A stretch of 64,000 bases of DNA from Microbacteriaceae bacterium (lineage in GTDB: Bacteria > Actinomycetota > Actinomycetes > Actinomycetales > Microbacteriaceae). Each line of letters starts with the position of its first letter. Position 1 is the first letter of the stretch. The notes beneath the pieces are model-generated. The model did no database searches and was not told where the DNA came from. It saw only the letters and a program-made list of their open reading frames with translations. Made by a program: the position numbers and the translations under genes. Location: contig JAODMO010000055.1 in NCBI GenBank assembly GCA_025464995.1, positions 99,861 through 163,860 on the forward strand, given 5' to 3'. Of this stretch, positions 7,009 through 16,336 are shown one piece after another.

Positions 7009-9521
7009 GGCTCTACCCTAGCCAGCGCGGCGGGGTCGTCGACAATCACGTCGTCGATGTCCTTGTCTGGCCGCCACCCGCGCCACGTCGGTTGGCGCAG
7101 TCGTCGCGTGGGCGTCCACTCCGCAAACTCCACCTCACCCACGAGGCGCGGGGTGACCCACACGGCGTCCCTCGCGTCGGCGTTGGGCACGTCGCTCACG
7201 GCGCTCGTCTTGCGGGCGAGGCGCTTGAGCCGGGGCAGCATCTCGTCGAGAGCCTTCTCGTCGAATCCGGTGCCGACGCGCCCGACGTATCGCAGGCCCC
7301 CCTCGTCGGGCACCCCCATGAGGAGCGACCCCACGCGCTGCTCCCGCGAGCCGCGGCCCGGTCGCCAGCCGACGATGACCACCTCCTGCGCCTGGTGGTG
7401 CTTGAGCTTCGTCCAGGTGCGCGACCGCACGCCCGGCGAGTAGAGCCCGTCGCGCTTCTTCGCCATGACCCCCTCGAGGCCGAGGGCGGCACTGCTGTCC
7501 ATGGCGGATTCGAGGTCGCCCTCGAAGACGGGCGGCACCTGCACCGCGCCGACCGAGTGCACGACTTCCTCGAGGATCTCCCGCCGGCGGGAGTACGGCT
7601 CGCGCAGGAGCGAGTCGCCGTGCGCCTCCAGCACGTCGAAGACCATGAAGTGCACCGGGATGTCGCGCATCGCGCGTTCGACGTCCGCGCTCTTGCGCAG
7701 CTGCATCCGGCCCTGCAGCCGGCCGAAGTCGGGGCGGTTGCCACGGCCGAGCGCCACGATCTCCCCGTCGAGCACGCAGTCGCCGTCGACGGCCGTGGCG
7801 AGCGCCTCGAGCTCGGGGTATGTCACCGACACGTCGATGCCGTTGCGGCTGAAGAGCCGCACCGTGCCTGCGCGCACCTCGGCGATCGCCCGGATGCCGT
7901 CCCACTTCATCTCGAACGCCCACTCGCTCTCGTCGTCGATCGAACCCGCGTCGCCGAGGGTCGCGAGCATGGGGGAGGGCGGCAGCGCCGGGGCGGCGGG
8001 CGCGTCCGGCTTCGGGGAGGACTTCCTCGTGGCCGGACGGTGGTCGTGGTACTCCTTGTGCTGCGGGTTCTGGTCTTTCATGAGATGGATGAGCCAGTTG
8101 TTCTCGCCGCGGTCTCCCGAGCCGCCGCTGTGGATGAGCGCGTAGCGGTGGGTGCCGTGTTTCTCCCCGTGCAGCACGGCGATGACCTCCTCGCCGTCGC
8201 GCCACTTCTCCAGCTCGTACGTTCCGGAGTCCCAGATCGTCACCTCGCCCGCGCCGTACTCGCCCGCGGGGATGCGCCCCTCGAACGACCCGTACTCGAT
8301 CGGGTGGTCTTCGGTCTGCACCGCGAGGTGGTTCTTCGCCACCTCGGTCGGCACCCCCTTCGGCAGCGCCCAACTGACGAGCACGCCGTCGTGCTCGAGT
8401 CGGAAGTCGTAGTGCAACCGTCTCGCGTGATGCTCTTGGATGACGAAGCTCATGCCCGCCGAGGTGCCGTCTGCCGGTGACGGTCGGGATGATGCGGACG
8501 GAACCGGCTCGGGGGTCTTGCCGGCGTCGCGCATGCTCCGGTACTTCTCCAGCCGGTCGGTGCCGGTCGACTCAACGGTCGCCATCCGCTCGGCCGTCGG
8601 TTCGAGCGACGCGAGGTGGCCCGCGGCCAGCCCCGCGAGCGGGTCGCCGCGGCGGGCGACACGGGCGAGCACCTCGGTGTAGTCGAGCTGCGCGAGGTTC
8701 TTGCTCGCGAGCTCCCGCCAGGTGCGCGGGGCCGCGACGGTGGGGTGTTCCCTGCCGCGCAGCGAGTACGGCACGATCGTCGTCTTGTTTCCGTTGTTCT
8801 GGCTCCAGTCGACGAGCACCTTGCCGTCGCGCAGCGACTTCTTCATGTCGCTCACCACGAGGTCGGGGTGATCCGCCTCGAGTGCCCGCGCGAGCTCGTG
8901 GGCGACCGCCGACACCTCGTCGCTCGTCTGCTTGCCGTCGAGCGCGGCGTACAGGTGGATGCCCTTGCTCCCGCTCGTCACCGGCATGGGGTCGAGACCC
9001 ATGCCGGTGAGGATGTCGCGGGCGAACCGCGCCACCTCGGCGCACTCCGCCAGCCCGGTACCCGGCCCGGGGTCGAGATCGAGCACGAGCCGGTCGGGGT
9101 TCTGCCGCACCCCCGTGCGTCCAAACCGCCACTGCGGCACGTGGATCTCGAGCGCCGCGATCTGGGCGAGCCAGGTGAGGGTCGCGAGGTCGTTGACGAG
9201 CGGGTATTCGTTGGTGTGATCCTTGTGTTCGATCGACCGGCGCTTGACCCACGACGGCGTCGAGTCGTCGAGGTTCTTCTGGAAGAACATCTGCCCGGGG
9301 GCATCCGCCGTTCCGACCCCGTGCACCCAGCGTTTGCGCGTCGCCGGCCGGTACTCGGAATGGGGGAGGAGCACCTCGGCGACGCGAGCGTAATAGTCGA
9401 GGATGTCGGCCTTGGTCGTTCCGGTCTCCGGGTAGAGCACCTTGTCGAGGTGCGTGAGCTTCACGCGATGACCGTCGATGGACACGATCTGGGAGCCGTC
9501 TGTGCGGGAGGTCGGAGCCAT
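7005..9521 (-). CDS. ligD: Multifunctional non-homologous end-joining DNA ligase LigD
   Basis: 838 aa from ATG 9521. Repairs double-strand breaks with Ku. Domain order is polymerase (about 1-300; metal motif LVLDLDPGPG), 3'-phosphoesterase (about 320-470; QEHHARRLHYDFRLEH) and ATP-dependent ligase (about 510-835; EMKWDGIR with the AMP-binding lysine K539, plus SRNGIDVS and GVMAKK). This Pol-PE-Lig order is that of mycobacterial LigD. The same frame stays open upstream to 10562 but that part is antisense to ku and is not coding. Divergent from ku across 87 nt. Confidence 0.96.
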   Translation of the reverse strand: MAPTSRTDGSQIVSIDGHRVKLTHLDKVLYPETGTTKADILDYYARVAEVLLPHSEYRPATRKRWVHGVGTADAPGQMFFQKNLDDSTPSWVKRRSIEHKDHTNEYPLVNDLATLTWLAQIAALEIHVPQWRFGRTGVRQNPDRLVLDLDPGPGTGLAECAEVARFARDILTGMGLDPMPVTSGSKGIHLYAALDGKQTSDEVSAVAHELARALEADHPDLVVSDMKKSLRDGKVLVDWSQNNGNKTTIVPYSLRGREHPTVAAPRTWRELASKNLAQLDYTEVLARVARRGDPLAGLAAGHLASLEPTAERMATVESTGTDRLEKYRSMRDAGKTPEPVPSASSRPSPADGTSAGMSFVIQEHHARRLHYDFRLEHDGVLVSWALPKGVPTEVAKNHLAVQTEDHPIEYGSFEGRIPAGEYGAGEVTIWDSGTYELEKWRDGEEVIAVLHGEKHGTHRYALIHSGGSGDRGENNWLIHLMKDQNPQHKEYHDHRPATRKSSPKPDAPAAPALPPSPMLATLGDAGSIDDESEWAFEMKWDGIRAIAEVRAGTVRLFSRNGIDVSVTYPELEALATAVDGDCVLDGEIVALGRGNRPDFGRLQGRMQLRKSADVERAMRDIPVHFMVFDVLEAHGDSLLREPYSRRREILEEVVHSVGAVQVPPVFEGDLESAMDSSAALGLEGVMAKKRDGLYSPGVRSRTWTKLKHHQAQEVVIVGWRPGRGSREQRVGSLLMGVPDEGGLRYVGRVGTGFDEKALDEMLPRLKRLARKTSAVSDVPNADARDAVWVTPRLVGEVEFAEWTPTRRLRQPTWRGWRPDKDIDDVIVDDPAALARVEP

Positions 9522-9608
9522 CCCATCATCCTGCCCGGATGTCCAGCGCGGGGCCAGCCATTGCACGGGGCGCGCACGGCGTGTGTACTGGTCGCCTGAG
9601 GAGGAATC

Positions 9609-10463
9609 ATGAGGGCCATCTGGAAGGGCGCGATCACGTTCGGGCTCGTCAACGTGCCGGTGAAGGTGTACAGCGCGACGGAGGACCACGACATCCCGCT
9701 GCACCAGGTGCACGACAAGGACGGCGGCCGCATCCGTTACCAGCGACGCTGCGAGATCTGCGGCAAGGTCATCGACTTCGAACACATCGACAAGGCGTTC
9801 GACGACGGTGAGCGCACCGTCGTGCTGACCGCCGACGACATCGCCTCGCTCCCGCAGGAGAAGAGCCGCGAGATCGACGTGGTCGAGTTCGTGCCGAACG
9901 AGCAGCTCGACCCGATCATGTTCGACCGCAGCTACTTCCTCGAACCGGACTCGAAGTCGAACAAGGCGTACGCGTTGCTGCGGCGCACCCTCGAGGAGAG
10001 CGAGCGCACCGCGATCGTGCACTTCGCGCTGCGGCAGAAGACGCGGCTCGGCGCGCTGCGCGTGCGGGGCGACGTGCTCATGCTTCAGTCGCTGTTGTGG
10101 GACGACGAGGTGCGTGAGGCGTCCTTCCCGGCGCTCGAGGAGCGGGTGCGCATCACGGCGAAGGAGCTGGAGATGTCGAAGGCGCTCGTCGAGTCGTTCG
10201 AGTCGGACTTCACCCCGGGCAAGTTCAACGACGACTACCAGGCGGAACTCCGGCAGCTCATCGACGCGAAACTCGAGAAGGGCGACGCGCTCACCACCGA
10301 GGAGACGTTCGGCGACGACGAGGAGAAGGGCGAGAAGGAGGACGGCGAGGTGCTCGACCTCATGGAGGCCCTCAGGCGCAGCGTCGAGTCGAGTCGCAAG
10401 ACCGCGCCCAAGACCGCGCCCAAGGCGAAGGCGAAGGCGGCGCCGAAGGAGAAGGCCGGCTAG
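9609..10463 (+). CDS. ku: Non-homologous end-joining protein Ku
   Basis: 284 aa. Homodimeric ring that binds DNA ends and recruits LigD. Opens with the bacterial Ku signature MRAIWKGAITFGLVNVPVK, has the CEICGK region near 55, and ends in a Lys/Ala/Pro-rich tail (APKTAPKAKAKAAPKEKAG), the flexible DNA-binding extension seen in actinobacterial Ku. GAGGAGG lies just upstream of the ATG. Divergent from ligD, so the two are likely co-controlled from the shared 87-nt gap. Confidence 0.97.
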   Translation: MRAIWKGAITFGLVNVPVKVYSATEDHDIPLHQVHDKDGGRIRYQRRCEICGKVIDFEHIDKAFDDGERTVVLTADDIASLPQEKSREIDVVEFVPNEQLDPIMFDRSYFLEPDSKSNKAYALLRRTLEESERTAIVHFALRQKTRLGALRVRGDVLMLQSLLWDDEVREASFPALEERVRITAKELEMSKALVESFESDFTPGKFNDDYQAELRQLIDAKLEKGDALTTEETFGDDEEKGEKEDGEVLDLMEALRRSVESSRKTAPKTAPKAKAKAAPKEKAG

Positions 10464-10467
10464 CGCG

Positions 10468-10734
10468 TCAGCTGTTGCGCAGCGCCTCGACCAGTTTCGG
10501 CTTGGTGAGCCGCGAGTAGCCGGTGAGGCCGATCTCCTTCGCGCGGCCGCGCAACTCAGCAACGGTCCAGTCGTCGTAGTCGCCGGAGCGTCCGCCGGTG
10601 CGGCCGACGGCCGACCTCCCGCGGGCCGCGGCGGCGTTGGAGATGCGTGCCGCCTTCTGCTTGCTGTTGCCCTCGTCGACGAGCTTCTCGTAGAGTTCCG
10701 GGTCTTTCAGGCTCGGGGTGGATGGACCGGGCAC
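10468..10734 (-). CDS. Small SAP/Rho-N-like protein
   Basis: 88 aa from GTG 10734 (GGGAG 7 nt upstream). The C-terminal half, WTVAELRGRAKEIGLTGYS followed by LTKPKLVEALR, matches a Rho N-terminal/SAP-type helix-extended-helix fold that binds nucleic acid. The N-terminal half (KDPELYEKLVDEGNSKQKAARISNA) is typical of a small actinobacterial family carrying this tail. Ends 5 nt from the ku stop on the opposite strand. A DNA-associated function is plausible but unproven. Confidence 0.75.
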   Translation of the reverse strand: MPGPSTPSLKDPELYEKLVDEGNSKQKAARISNAAAARGRSAVGRTGGRSGDYDDWTVAELRGRAKEIGLTGYSRLTKPKLVEALRNS

Positions 10735-10764
10735 GAGGCGCTCCCTTCGGTGTCGAGGATTCTG

Positions 10765-11853
10765 CTACCTATTTATACGCGCCGTCGCTGCTTCCCGGAT
10801 GGCCTTGCCATCGCGCACGTCGTCTGCGCGCTGTCGGGCGAGCATGAGGTTCCGAGTGGTGTCGCGAAGCGGCAACTGGATCGTCTCCTCCGCCGCGAGG
10901 CCGGAGGAGAGCTGGCGCAGGCGCACGACCTCGGCGTCGAATTCTGCGCCGAGCACGAGCACGAGATTGGTGATGTACAACCAGAGCAACAGCACCACCG
11001 CGCCGCCGAGCCACCCGTAGACGCGCTCGTACTGGCCGATCGTCGCCACGTAGAGCGCGAAGCCGGCGGTGGCGAGCGCCCACGTCACGATGGCGAACCC
11101 CGCTCCCCAAGAGACCCACCGCAATCGGAGGTGCCGCACGTTCGGCGTGTAGAAGTACAGCACACCGGCGACGACGATCGCGAGGGCCACGAGCAGGGGC
11201 CACTTGCTGATGTTCCACACGCTCAACCAGGGCTCGGCGAATCCGAGGCTCTCGCCGAACGCGGCTGCGGCGCGAGGCGTCGACACCAGTATGAGGAGGA
11301 TGGCGCCGAAGGTGACCATGAGGAACAGCGTCACGAGCATCATGAGGCCGCGGAACTTCCAGATTTGCCGGCCCTCGAGCACCTCGTAGGTTGCGTTGAT
11401 CGCGCGTCCGAACGCGGTCGCGTAGGCCGACAACGTCCAGAGCAGGAGCACGAGGCCGACCACGAGGGCGATGCCGGGGTTGCCGATGCTCAGGAACTCG
11501 CGCAGCGGCGCCTCGGCGGCGTCGACGGTCGACGGCGCGCCGAACTCGTCGACGACGGCGAGGATGCTCTCCACCGCACGGTCGCGGTTGCGGGCGATCG
11601 CGAACAGCGACACCACCACGAGGGCGCCGGGGAAGAGCGCGAGAGTGGCGAAGAAGGTGAGGGCGGCGGCCGAGTCGATGCCGCGATGCAGCACGAAGCC
11701 GTGCAGCGCCCGCCGCGCGGCGTAACGCCACGCGGAACGGTCGAGTCCGCGACTCGTCGGCGTCGGCGCATCCGTCAGGTCGTCTGTCGGCTCGCCGACC
11801 GGTGCGTCCGTCGCCTCATGGCCCGCGGCGGTGTCCCGCTCCGACGTCGTCAT
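10765..11853 (-). CDS. YihY/BrkB-family inner-membrane protein
   Basis: 362 aa. Six hydrophobic helices and the family features AALTFFATLALFPGALVVVSLF and YGWLGGAVVLLLWLYITNLVLVLGAEFDAE identify the YihY/virulence factor BrkB family. The family was once annotated as RNase BN; its molecular function is still unsettled. The start overlaps the upstream stop (ATGA 11850-11853), making it the last gene of the Ada-AlkA/DUF6328/BrkB operon. Confidence 0.92.
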   Translation of the reverse strand: MTTSERDTAAGHEATDAPVGEPTDDLTDAPTPTSRGLDRSAWRYAARRALHGFVLHRGIDSAAALTFFATLALFPGALVVVSLFAIARNRDRAVESILAVVDEFGAPSTVDAAEAPLREFLSIGNPGIALVVGLVLLLWTLSAYATAFGRAINATYEVLEGRQIWKFRGLMMLVTLFLMVTFGAILLILVSTPRAAAAFGESLGFAEPWLSVWNISKWPLLVALAIVVAGVLYFYTPNVRHLRLRWVSWGAGFAIVTWALATAGFALYVATIGQYERVYGWLGGAVVLLLWLYITNLVLVLGAEFDAEVVRLRQLSSGLAAEETIQLPLRDTTRNLMLARQRADDVRDGKAIREAATARINR

Positions 11854-12365
11854 CTGCGGCGCCGATCGCGATCGGCGAGCACCGGCAGGCCGAACCAGAA
11901 GCCGAGGAACACGACGGTCGCGATCACCGCCGCGAGGATGCCGGCGGTGCGGCCGAGCACGACGTCGAAGATCAGCAGCAGGGTGCCCATGAGCACGAGG
12001 GCCACGCCGACGAGGGTCGCCTTGAGGATGCGGTTGCCGACGCTCACGATCCCCTCCTTCGCCCCCTCGCGGAACAGGGTGCGGTGCAGGCTCACCGGGG
12101 TGAGGGCGAGAGCCGTCGTGAGCGCCGCGAGCACGACGAGCACGAGGTAGACGTCGACCTGGAACGCGTCGAGGTCGGTGAACCGCGGCTGGAAGGCGAG
12201 CGTCAGGAGGAATCCGGTGAGGATCTGCGTGCCGGTCTGGGTGACACGCAGCTCCTGGAGGATCTCCGCCCAGTTGCGGTCGAGGCGTTCGTTCTCCGAC
12301 TCGTGGCGACCGGGTCCGCCGTCGTCGGCGTGCACGGATGAGGCTTCGGGTTCTCCACTGTTCAC
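11850..12365 (-). CDS. DUF6328 membrane protein
   Basis: 171 aa from GTG 12365, which overlaps the stop of the upstream glycosylase gene (GTGA). ERLDRNWAEILQELRVTQTGTQILTGFLLTLAF is the DUF6328 signature in this family (read in two pieces: an acidic amphipathic helix, then the first membrane helix). Four membrane helices end in a basic tail (ADRDRRRR). Function unknown. Overlapping starts and stops on both sides mean it is co-translated with its neighbours. Confidence 0.82.
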   Translation of the reverse strand: MNSGEPEASSVHADDGGPGRHESENERLDRNWAEILQELRVTQTGTQILTGFLLTLAFQPRFTDLDAFQVDVYLVLVVLAALTTALALTPVSLHRTLFREGAKEGIVSVGNRILKATLVGVALVLMGTLLLIFDVVLGRTAGILAAVIATVVFLGFWFGLPVLADRDRRRR

Positions 12366-13879
12366 CCCTCGATCGTAGTGACGGACCCGGGTCTCGCGGG
12401 CCGCGCGCGCCACAGGTGCATGGTGGCGTAGCTGCGCCACGGCGCCCAGCGCTCGCCGTGGGGGGCGAGCGACCGCGCAGTCGACGGCATTCCGTGGTGT
12501 GCTGCGCTCTGCAGCACGACGAGGTCGGTCGTCAGCAGCACGTCGGGGCTCCCGAGCACCCGCATGGCCAGGTATCCTGCCGTCCACGGCCCCACTCCGG
12601 GCAGGGCCACGAGCCGGGCCGTGAACTCCTCGACGGTGGTGGCGACGTCGACGGAGAGATCGCCGCTCGCGAGGCGCTCGGCGACGCCGAGGATCGTGCG
12701 CACGCGCGACACGGGGCCGCGGATGACGCCCGCCGACCCCGCGATACGGTCGGCCGTGGGAAACAGTCCGTCGGCGCCGAGCTCCGCCGTGATGCGGCCC
12801 AGCACGGTGCGCGCCGCCGACACCGAGATCTGCTGCCCGACGAGCGTGCGGAACAGCGTCTCCTCGGCGTCGAGACTCCCCGGCAGCCGCAGCCCCGGCA
12901 GGCTCCTGACGAGCGGCTCGAGGGCGGGGTCGCTGCGCAGCGCCCCGTCGATCGCGACGGAGTCGGCGTCGAGGTCGAGGAACCGCCGGATGCGGGCGAC
13001 GAGGGTGGACACATCCGCGATGCTCTCGAGTCGCGCGTCGCAGCGGACCGCCGCGACGCCGTCGAGGGTGAGGCGCACGGTCGCGATGCCGTGCGGGAGT
13101 CGGACGCGGCGCTCGAAGGAGTCGGCCGTGGCCGTCTCGAGGGCGGGAACCGCGTGGTCGGCGAAGAATCGCAGCAGGCCCGCGCCGTCGAAGGGGGCAC
13201 GCGCGGGCAGGCGGAGGGTCACGGAGACTCCCGAGCCCTCCTCGGCGGAGACGATCGCGGCGGTCGCGCGGCCGCGCGGGTCGGTGCGGCGCAATCCGCG
13301 CAACTGGCTCGGGGTGCGCTCGTAGACGGCCGCGATGGTGTCGTTGAATTGGCGGATACTGGAGAACCCGGACGCGAACGCGATGTCGGCGACCGCGAGC
13401 TCGGTCGAGACGAGGAGCGTCCTCGCGTTCTGTGCGCGGTGGGCGCGCGCGAGGGCGAGCGGACCGGCGCCGAGTTCGGCGACCAGCACGCGGGTGAGGT
13501 GGCGGGGGGTGTATCCGAGCCGGGCGGAGAGGCCGGACACCCCCTCGCGCTCGACCACCCCGTCGGTGATGAGCCGCATCGCCCGGGAGGCAAGATCGTC
13601 GTGGGTGTTCCAGTCGGGAGAGCCGGGCACGGCATCGGGCAGGCAGCGCTTGCAGGCGCGGAGCCCGGCCTCATGAGCGGCCGCGGCCGTGCGGTAGAAC
13701 GACACATTGCGGCGATGGGGAGTCATCGCGGGGCAGCTCGGGCGGCAGTAGATGCCCGTGGAGTGCACGCCCGTGATGAACTGTCCGTCGAATCGGGGGT
13801 CACGCGACGACATCGCGCGGTACCGCTCGGCGAAGAGCGAGTCGGGCGACTCGTCGGGGTCGAGGGGAGCGGGGGACAT
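12362..13879 (-). CDS. Ada-type regulator fused to AlkA 3-methyladenine DNA glycosylase
   Basis: 505 aa from ATG 13879 (GGAG 9 nt upstream). Three parts: an Ada N-terminal zinc domain with C45, C49, C76 and C79 (YCRPSC, then ACKRC; C45 corresponds to the methyl-phosphotriester acceptor); an AraC-type helix-turn-helix (about 100-190); and an AlkA glycosylase with the helix-hairpin-helix LPGVGPWTAGYLAMR and catalytic D452 in LLTTDLVVL. It removes alkylated bases and probably activates its own operon when methylated. The O6-methylguanine transferase domain of E. coli Ada is absent. First gene of a three-gene operon. Confidence 0.93.
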   Translation of the reverse strand: MSPAPLDPDESPDSLFAERYRAMSSRDPRFDGQFITGVHSTGIYCRPSCPAMTPHRRNVSFYRTAAAAHEAGLRACKRCLPDAVPGSPDWNTHDDLASRAMRLITDGVVEREGVSGLSARLGYTPRHLTRVLVAELGAGPLALARAHRAQNARTLLVSTELAVADIAFASGFSSIRQFNDTIAAVYERTPSQLRGLRRTDPRGRATAAIVSAEEGSGVSVTLRLPARAPFDGAGLLRFFADHAVPALETATADSFERRVRLPHGIATVRLTLDGVAAVRCDARLESIADVSTLVARIRRFLDLDADSVAIDGALRSDPALEPLVRSLPGLRLPGSLDAEETLFRTLVGQQISVSAARTVLGRITAELGADGLFPTADRIAGSAGVIRGPVSRVRTILGVAERLASGDLSVDVATTVEEFTARLVALPGVGPWTAGYLAMRVLGSPDVLLTTDLVVLQSAAHHGMPSTARSLAPHGERWAPWRSYATMHLWRARPARPGSVTTIEG

Positions 13880-14027
13880 GGCTCCACCCTCCCACGGCCG
13901 CGCCGACACCACTAGCGGGTTTCGGACACGGCTCGTGCGAGGCCGCCGACGGCAGTTTTCTCAGCCGGTGCGCCCTGATCCGATGGCCCTCAGCCGTGCG
14001 CGCGCCCGTGGGCGGGGCGCCGCGACA

Positions 14028-14033
14028 TAGGCT
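14028..14033 (+). promoter_or_regulatory. -10 box TAGGCT of a leaderless transcript
   Basis: TAGGCT ends 7 nt before the GTG at 14041, placing transcription start at or next to the start codon. There is no ribosome site, as expected for a leaderless mRNA. Confidence 0.5.
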
Positions 14034-14040
14034 GGGCACT

Positions 14041-15480
14041 GTGAACAGAGTCGTGATGAGCACAGTCGTCAGCCAGTTGCAGGCCGAGCTCGGCGCGGCC
14101 GTCTCCGTCGATCCCGTCGAGCTGGCCGCATGCCGCCTCGACAAGTCCGGGCACGAGTCGACGACGGCCCCGCTGGCCATCGTCCATGCCGCATCCGTCG
14201 CCGATGTGCAGGCGACGATGCGGGCGGCGACAGCCACGGGCACACCGGTGGTCGTCCGCGGGGCGGGCACCGGACTCGCGGGCGGAGCCATCGCCGGTCA
14301 CGGGGAGATCGTGCTCTCGACGCTCGGGATGACGCGGATCCTCGAGATCTCGGAAGACGACGAGCTTGCCGTGGTCGAACCGGGCATCATCAACGCCGAC
14401 CTCAACGCGGCGCTCGCCGGATTGGGACTGTGGTTCGCGCCCGACCCCGCGAGTCGCGCGATCTCCACCGTCGGCGGCAACATCGCCACGAACGCAGGCG
14501 GGCTGCTGTGCGCGAAGTACGGCGTGACCCGCGAGGCCGTCCTGGGCCTGAAGGTGGTGCTGGCAGATGGACGCCTGATGACCTTCGGACACCGCACCGT
14601 GAAGGGAGTCACGGGGCTAGACCTCGTCGCGCTCATGATCGGCTCGGAGGGCACGCTCGGCGTCATCGTCGAGGCGACCGTGAAGCTGCGTCGGCTGCCG
14701 CAGGGCGAGCCGTCGACGATCGGCGCATACTTCCCGACCGTCGAGGCCGCAGCGCGCGCCGCATCCGTCATCAGCGCGTCGGGCGTGCGGCCCGCCATCA
14801 TGGAGCTACTCGACCCGCGCGCGATGACCGGGATCGCAGGATACCTCGGCATCTCCGTGCGCGCCGAGTCGTACCTCCTCGTGCAGGCAGACGGCTTGGG
14901 CGCGGCCGACGAGGCCGAGGCGGCGCTCGCGATCATTCGTTCTCTCGGTGGGGATGCCACCCTCACGACCGACCCCCTCGAGGCCGCTCGACTGCTCGCG
15001 CTCCGGCGTTCGTTCCACCCGGCGATGGAGTCGCTCGGTACAGTGCTCATCGAAGACGTCTGCGTGCCGCGCAGCACCCTCCCGGCGATGTTCCACGCCA
15101 TCGACGCGATCAGCGCCAGGCACGGCGTGACCATCGCGACGGTCGCCCACGCGGGCGACGGCAACCTGCATCCGAACTTCGTCTTCCAGGGCACGGAGGT
15201 GCCCGCCGCGGTGTGGGCGGCCGCGGACGACATGTTCGAGACAGCGCTGCGCCTCGGCGGCACGCTGACGGGCGAGCACGGTGTCGGCATCCTCAAGAAG
15301 CGCTGGCTGCGCGACGAGCTCGGCGACGACCAGGTGGAGCTGCAGCGCGACATTAAGCGCGTGTTCGACCCGATCGGCATCCTCAATCCGGGCAAGCTCT
15401 TCTCGACACCGGCCGAGTCGATCCCGGTGGTGCAACCGGTGCCCACGGACGCGGCTGTTCACAGCTCTCTCACGGAATAA
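14041..15480 (+). CDS. FAD-linked oxidase (GlcD / D-lactate dehydrogenase-like)
   Basis: 479 aa from GTG 14041; ATG 14056 is the alternative. FAD-binding type 4 (PCMH) domain: VVVRGAGTGLAGGA and STVGGNIATNAGGLLCAKYGVT contact FAD. The C-terminal cap has GDGNLHPNF and the family-ending GEHGVGILKKRW. Such enzymes oxidise 2-hydroxy acids (glycolate or D-lactate) and pass electrons to an acceptor. No GlcE/GlcF subunits are nearby, so a single-subunit enzyme is likely. The start codon sits 7 nt after TAGGCT, suggesting leaderless translation. Confidence 0.9.
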   Translation: MNRVVMSTVVSQLQAELGAAVSVDPVELAACRLDKSGHESTTAPLAIVHAASVADVQATMRAATATGTPVVVRGAGTGLAGGAIAGHGEIVLSTLGMTRILEISEDDELAVVEPGIINADLNAALAGLGLWFAPDPASRAISTVGGNIATNAGGLLCAKYGVTREAVLGLKVVLADGRLMTFGHRTVKGVTGLDLVALMIGSEGTLGVIVEATVKLRRLPQGEPSTIGAYFPTVEAAARAASVISASGVRPAIMELLDPRAMTGIAGYLGISVRAESYLLVQADGLGAADEAEAALAIIRSLGGDATLTTDPLEAARLLALRRSFHPAMESLGTVLIEDVCVPRSTLPAMFHAIDAISARHGVTIATVAHAGDGNLHPNFVFQGTEVPAAVWAAADDMFETALRLGGTLTGEHGVGILKKRWLRDELGDDQVELQRDIKRVFDPIGILNPGKLFSTPAESIPVVQPVPTDAAVHSSLTE

Positions 15481-15507
15481 GCGGGCGCCGCGGGGCGTTG
15501 AGCCAGT

Positions 15508-16281
15508 ATGACCCTAGTGAGCCCAGCCCCCCAGTCCGGTGCATCCGGCGCGCGTATGCCGGCCACCCGTATGTCCACCCCCGCGCGTCCCTCGACGCAG
15601 CGCACCTCCACCGCACGCCCCCGCACCCGTGACGGCCTTGCCCGTCCCAAGACCGGAGAGGTGCGCGTGCGCGTCGGCGCCCTGGGCCTCAGCTCGCTCG
15701 GCGTGCAGGCCGCGGGCCTCATCTCCGCCGTCGGTCCCGAGGCCGGCGGCTTCGCGCCCGGCGACCGGGTCTCCTACCGCACCGACCTCGACCGCGGGGC
15801 GACGGCGGAGAAGCAACTCAGCCTCGTGGTTCCCGAGCGCGACCTCATCGGTTTCCCGAAGGATGTCGCCGTCGAGTCCGCTGCTGCCTACCTTCCGCTC
15901 GGCCTCGTCGCCCGCACCGTCGTGAAGCAGCTGCACTCCGTCGGGCGTGGCAACCGCGTCGCCATCGCCGAAGACCCGTCCGGGGCGCACCACTTCGTGG
16001 CGGCGTGGGTCGCCGACCTCGGAGCGACCGTCGTCGAGCCGGGCGACTCCTCCGCCGACGTCGTTATCAGCCCGTCCGACTACGCCGCGGCGGCGCGGTG
16101 GCGGTACGCCAACGGACTCGTGCAGATCGCCGCGGCCGACGTCTTCGCCGAGGTGCGTCGCGGCGTCTTCGACGACATCGCAGTGACCACCTACTCCTTC
16201 GCAGACGCCGACCGTGCGCGCTCGGAGATCGCCCGTCGCGAGTCGACCACGCCCGTCATCCTGCTTCCCGAAGCGGCGTAG
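15508..16281 (+). CDS. Short quinone-oxidoreductase-like protein (degenerate MDR family)
   Basis: 257 aa, against about 320 for quinone oxidoreductases. After a Pro/Thr/Arg-rich leader, residues 50-90 (GEVRVRVGALGLSSLGVQ, then AAGLISAVGPEAGGFAPGDRVSY) match the GroES-like part of medium-chain dehydrogenases, but the stretch carrying the substrate loop is shortened. The nucleotide-binding turn (AAGGVG in family members) is replaced by EDPSGAHHFVAAWVADLGATVVE. It may no longer bind NADPH. GTG 15517 is an alternative start. It has not lost its frame, so it may be a conserved remodelled member rather than a pseudogene. Confidence 0.65.
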   Translation: MTLVSPAPQSGASGARMPATRMSTPARPSTQRTSTARPRTRDGLARPKTGEVRVRVGALGLSSLGVQAAGLISAVGPEAGGFAPGDRVSYRTDLDRGATAEKQLSLVVPERDLIGFPKDVAVESAAAYLPLGLVARTVVKQLHSVGRGNRVAIAEDPSGAHHFVAAWVADLGATVVEPGDSSADVVISPSDYAAAARWRYANGLVQIAAADVFAEVRRGVFDDIAVTTYSFADADRARSEIARRESTTPVILLPEAA

Positions 16282-16324
16282 CAACACACGCGACGGCGGC
16301 CCTTGCAGGCGATCGGGCTGCCGG

Positions 16325-16330
16325 TAAGGT
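16325..16330 (+). promoter_or_regulatory. -10 box TAAGGT of a leaderless transcript
   Basis: TAAGGT ends 6 nt before the prsW-like ATG at 16337; no ribosome site in between. Confidence 0.45.
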
Positions 16331-16336
16331 CGCTCC

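Noticed and set aside
7015..7020. TAGGGT as a dedicated promoter of the YtxH-like gene
   Set aside because: It fits the leaderless spacing but lies in the last ligD codons, where the ATGA overlap already explains expression; kept only as a possibility in the gene entry.
9522..10562. Upstream extension of the ligD frame by about 340 codons
   Set aside because: It is exactly antisense to ku, which has all family motifs and a good ribosome site; the extension has no recognisable domain and LigD starts properly at 9521.
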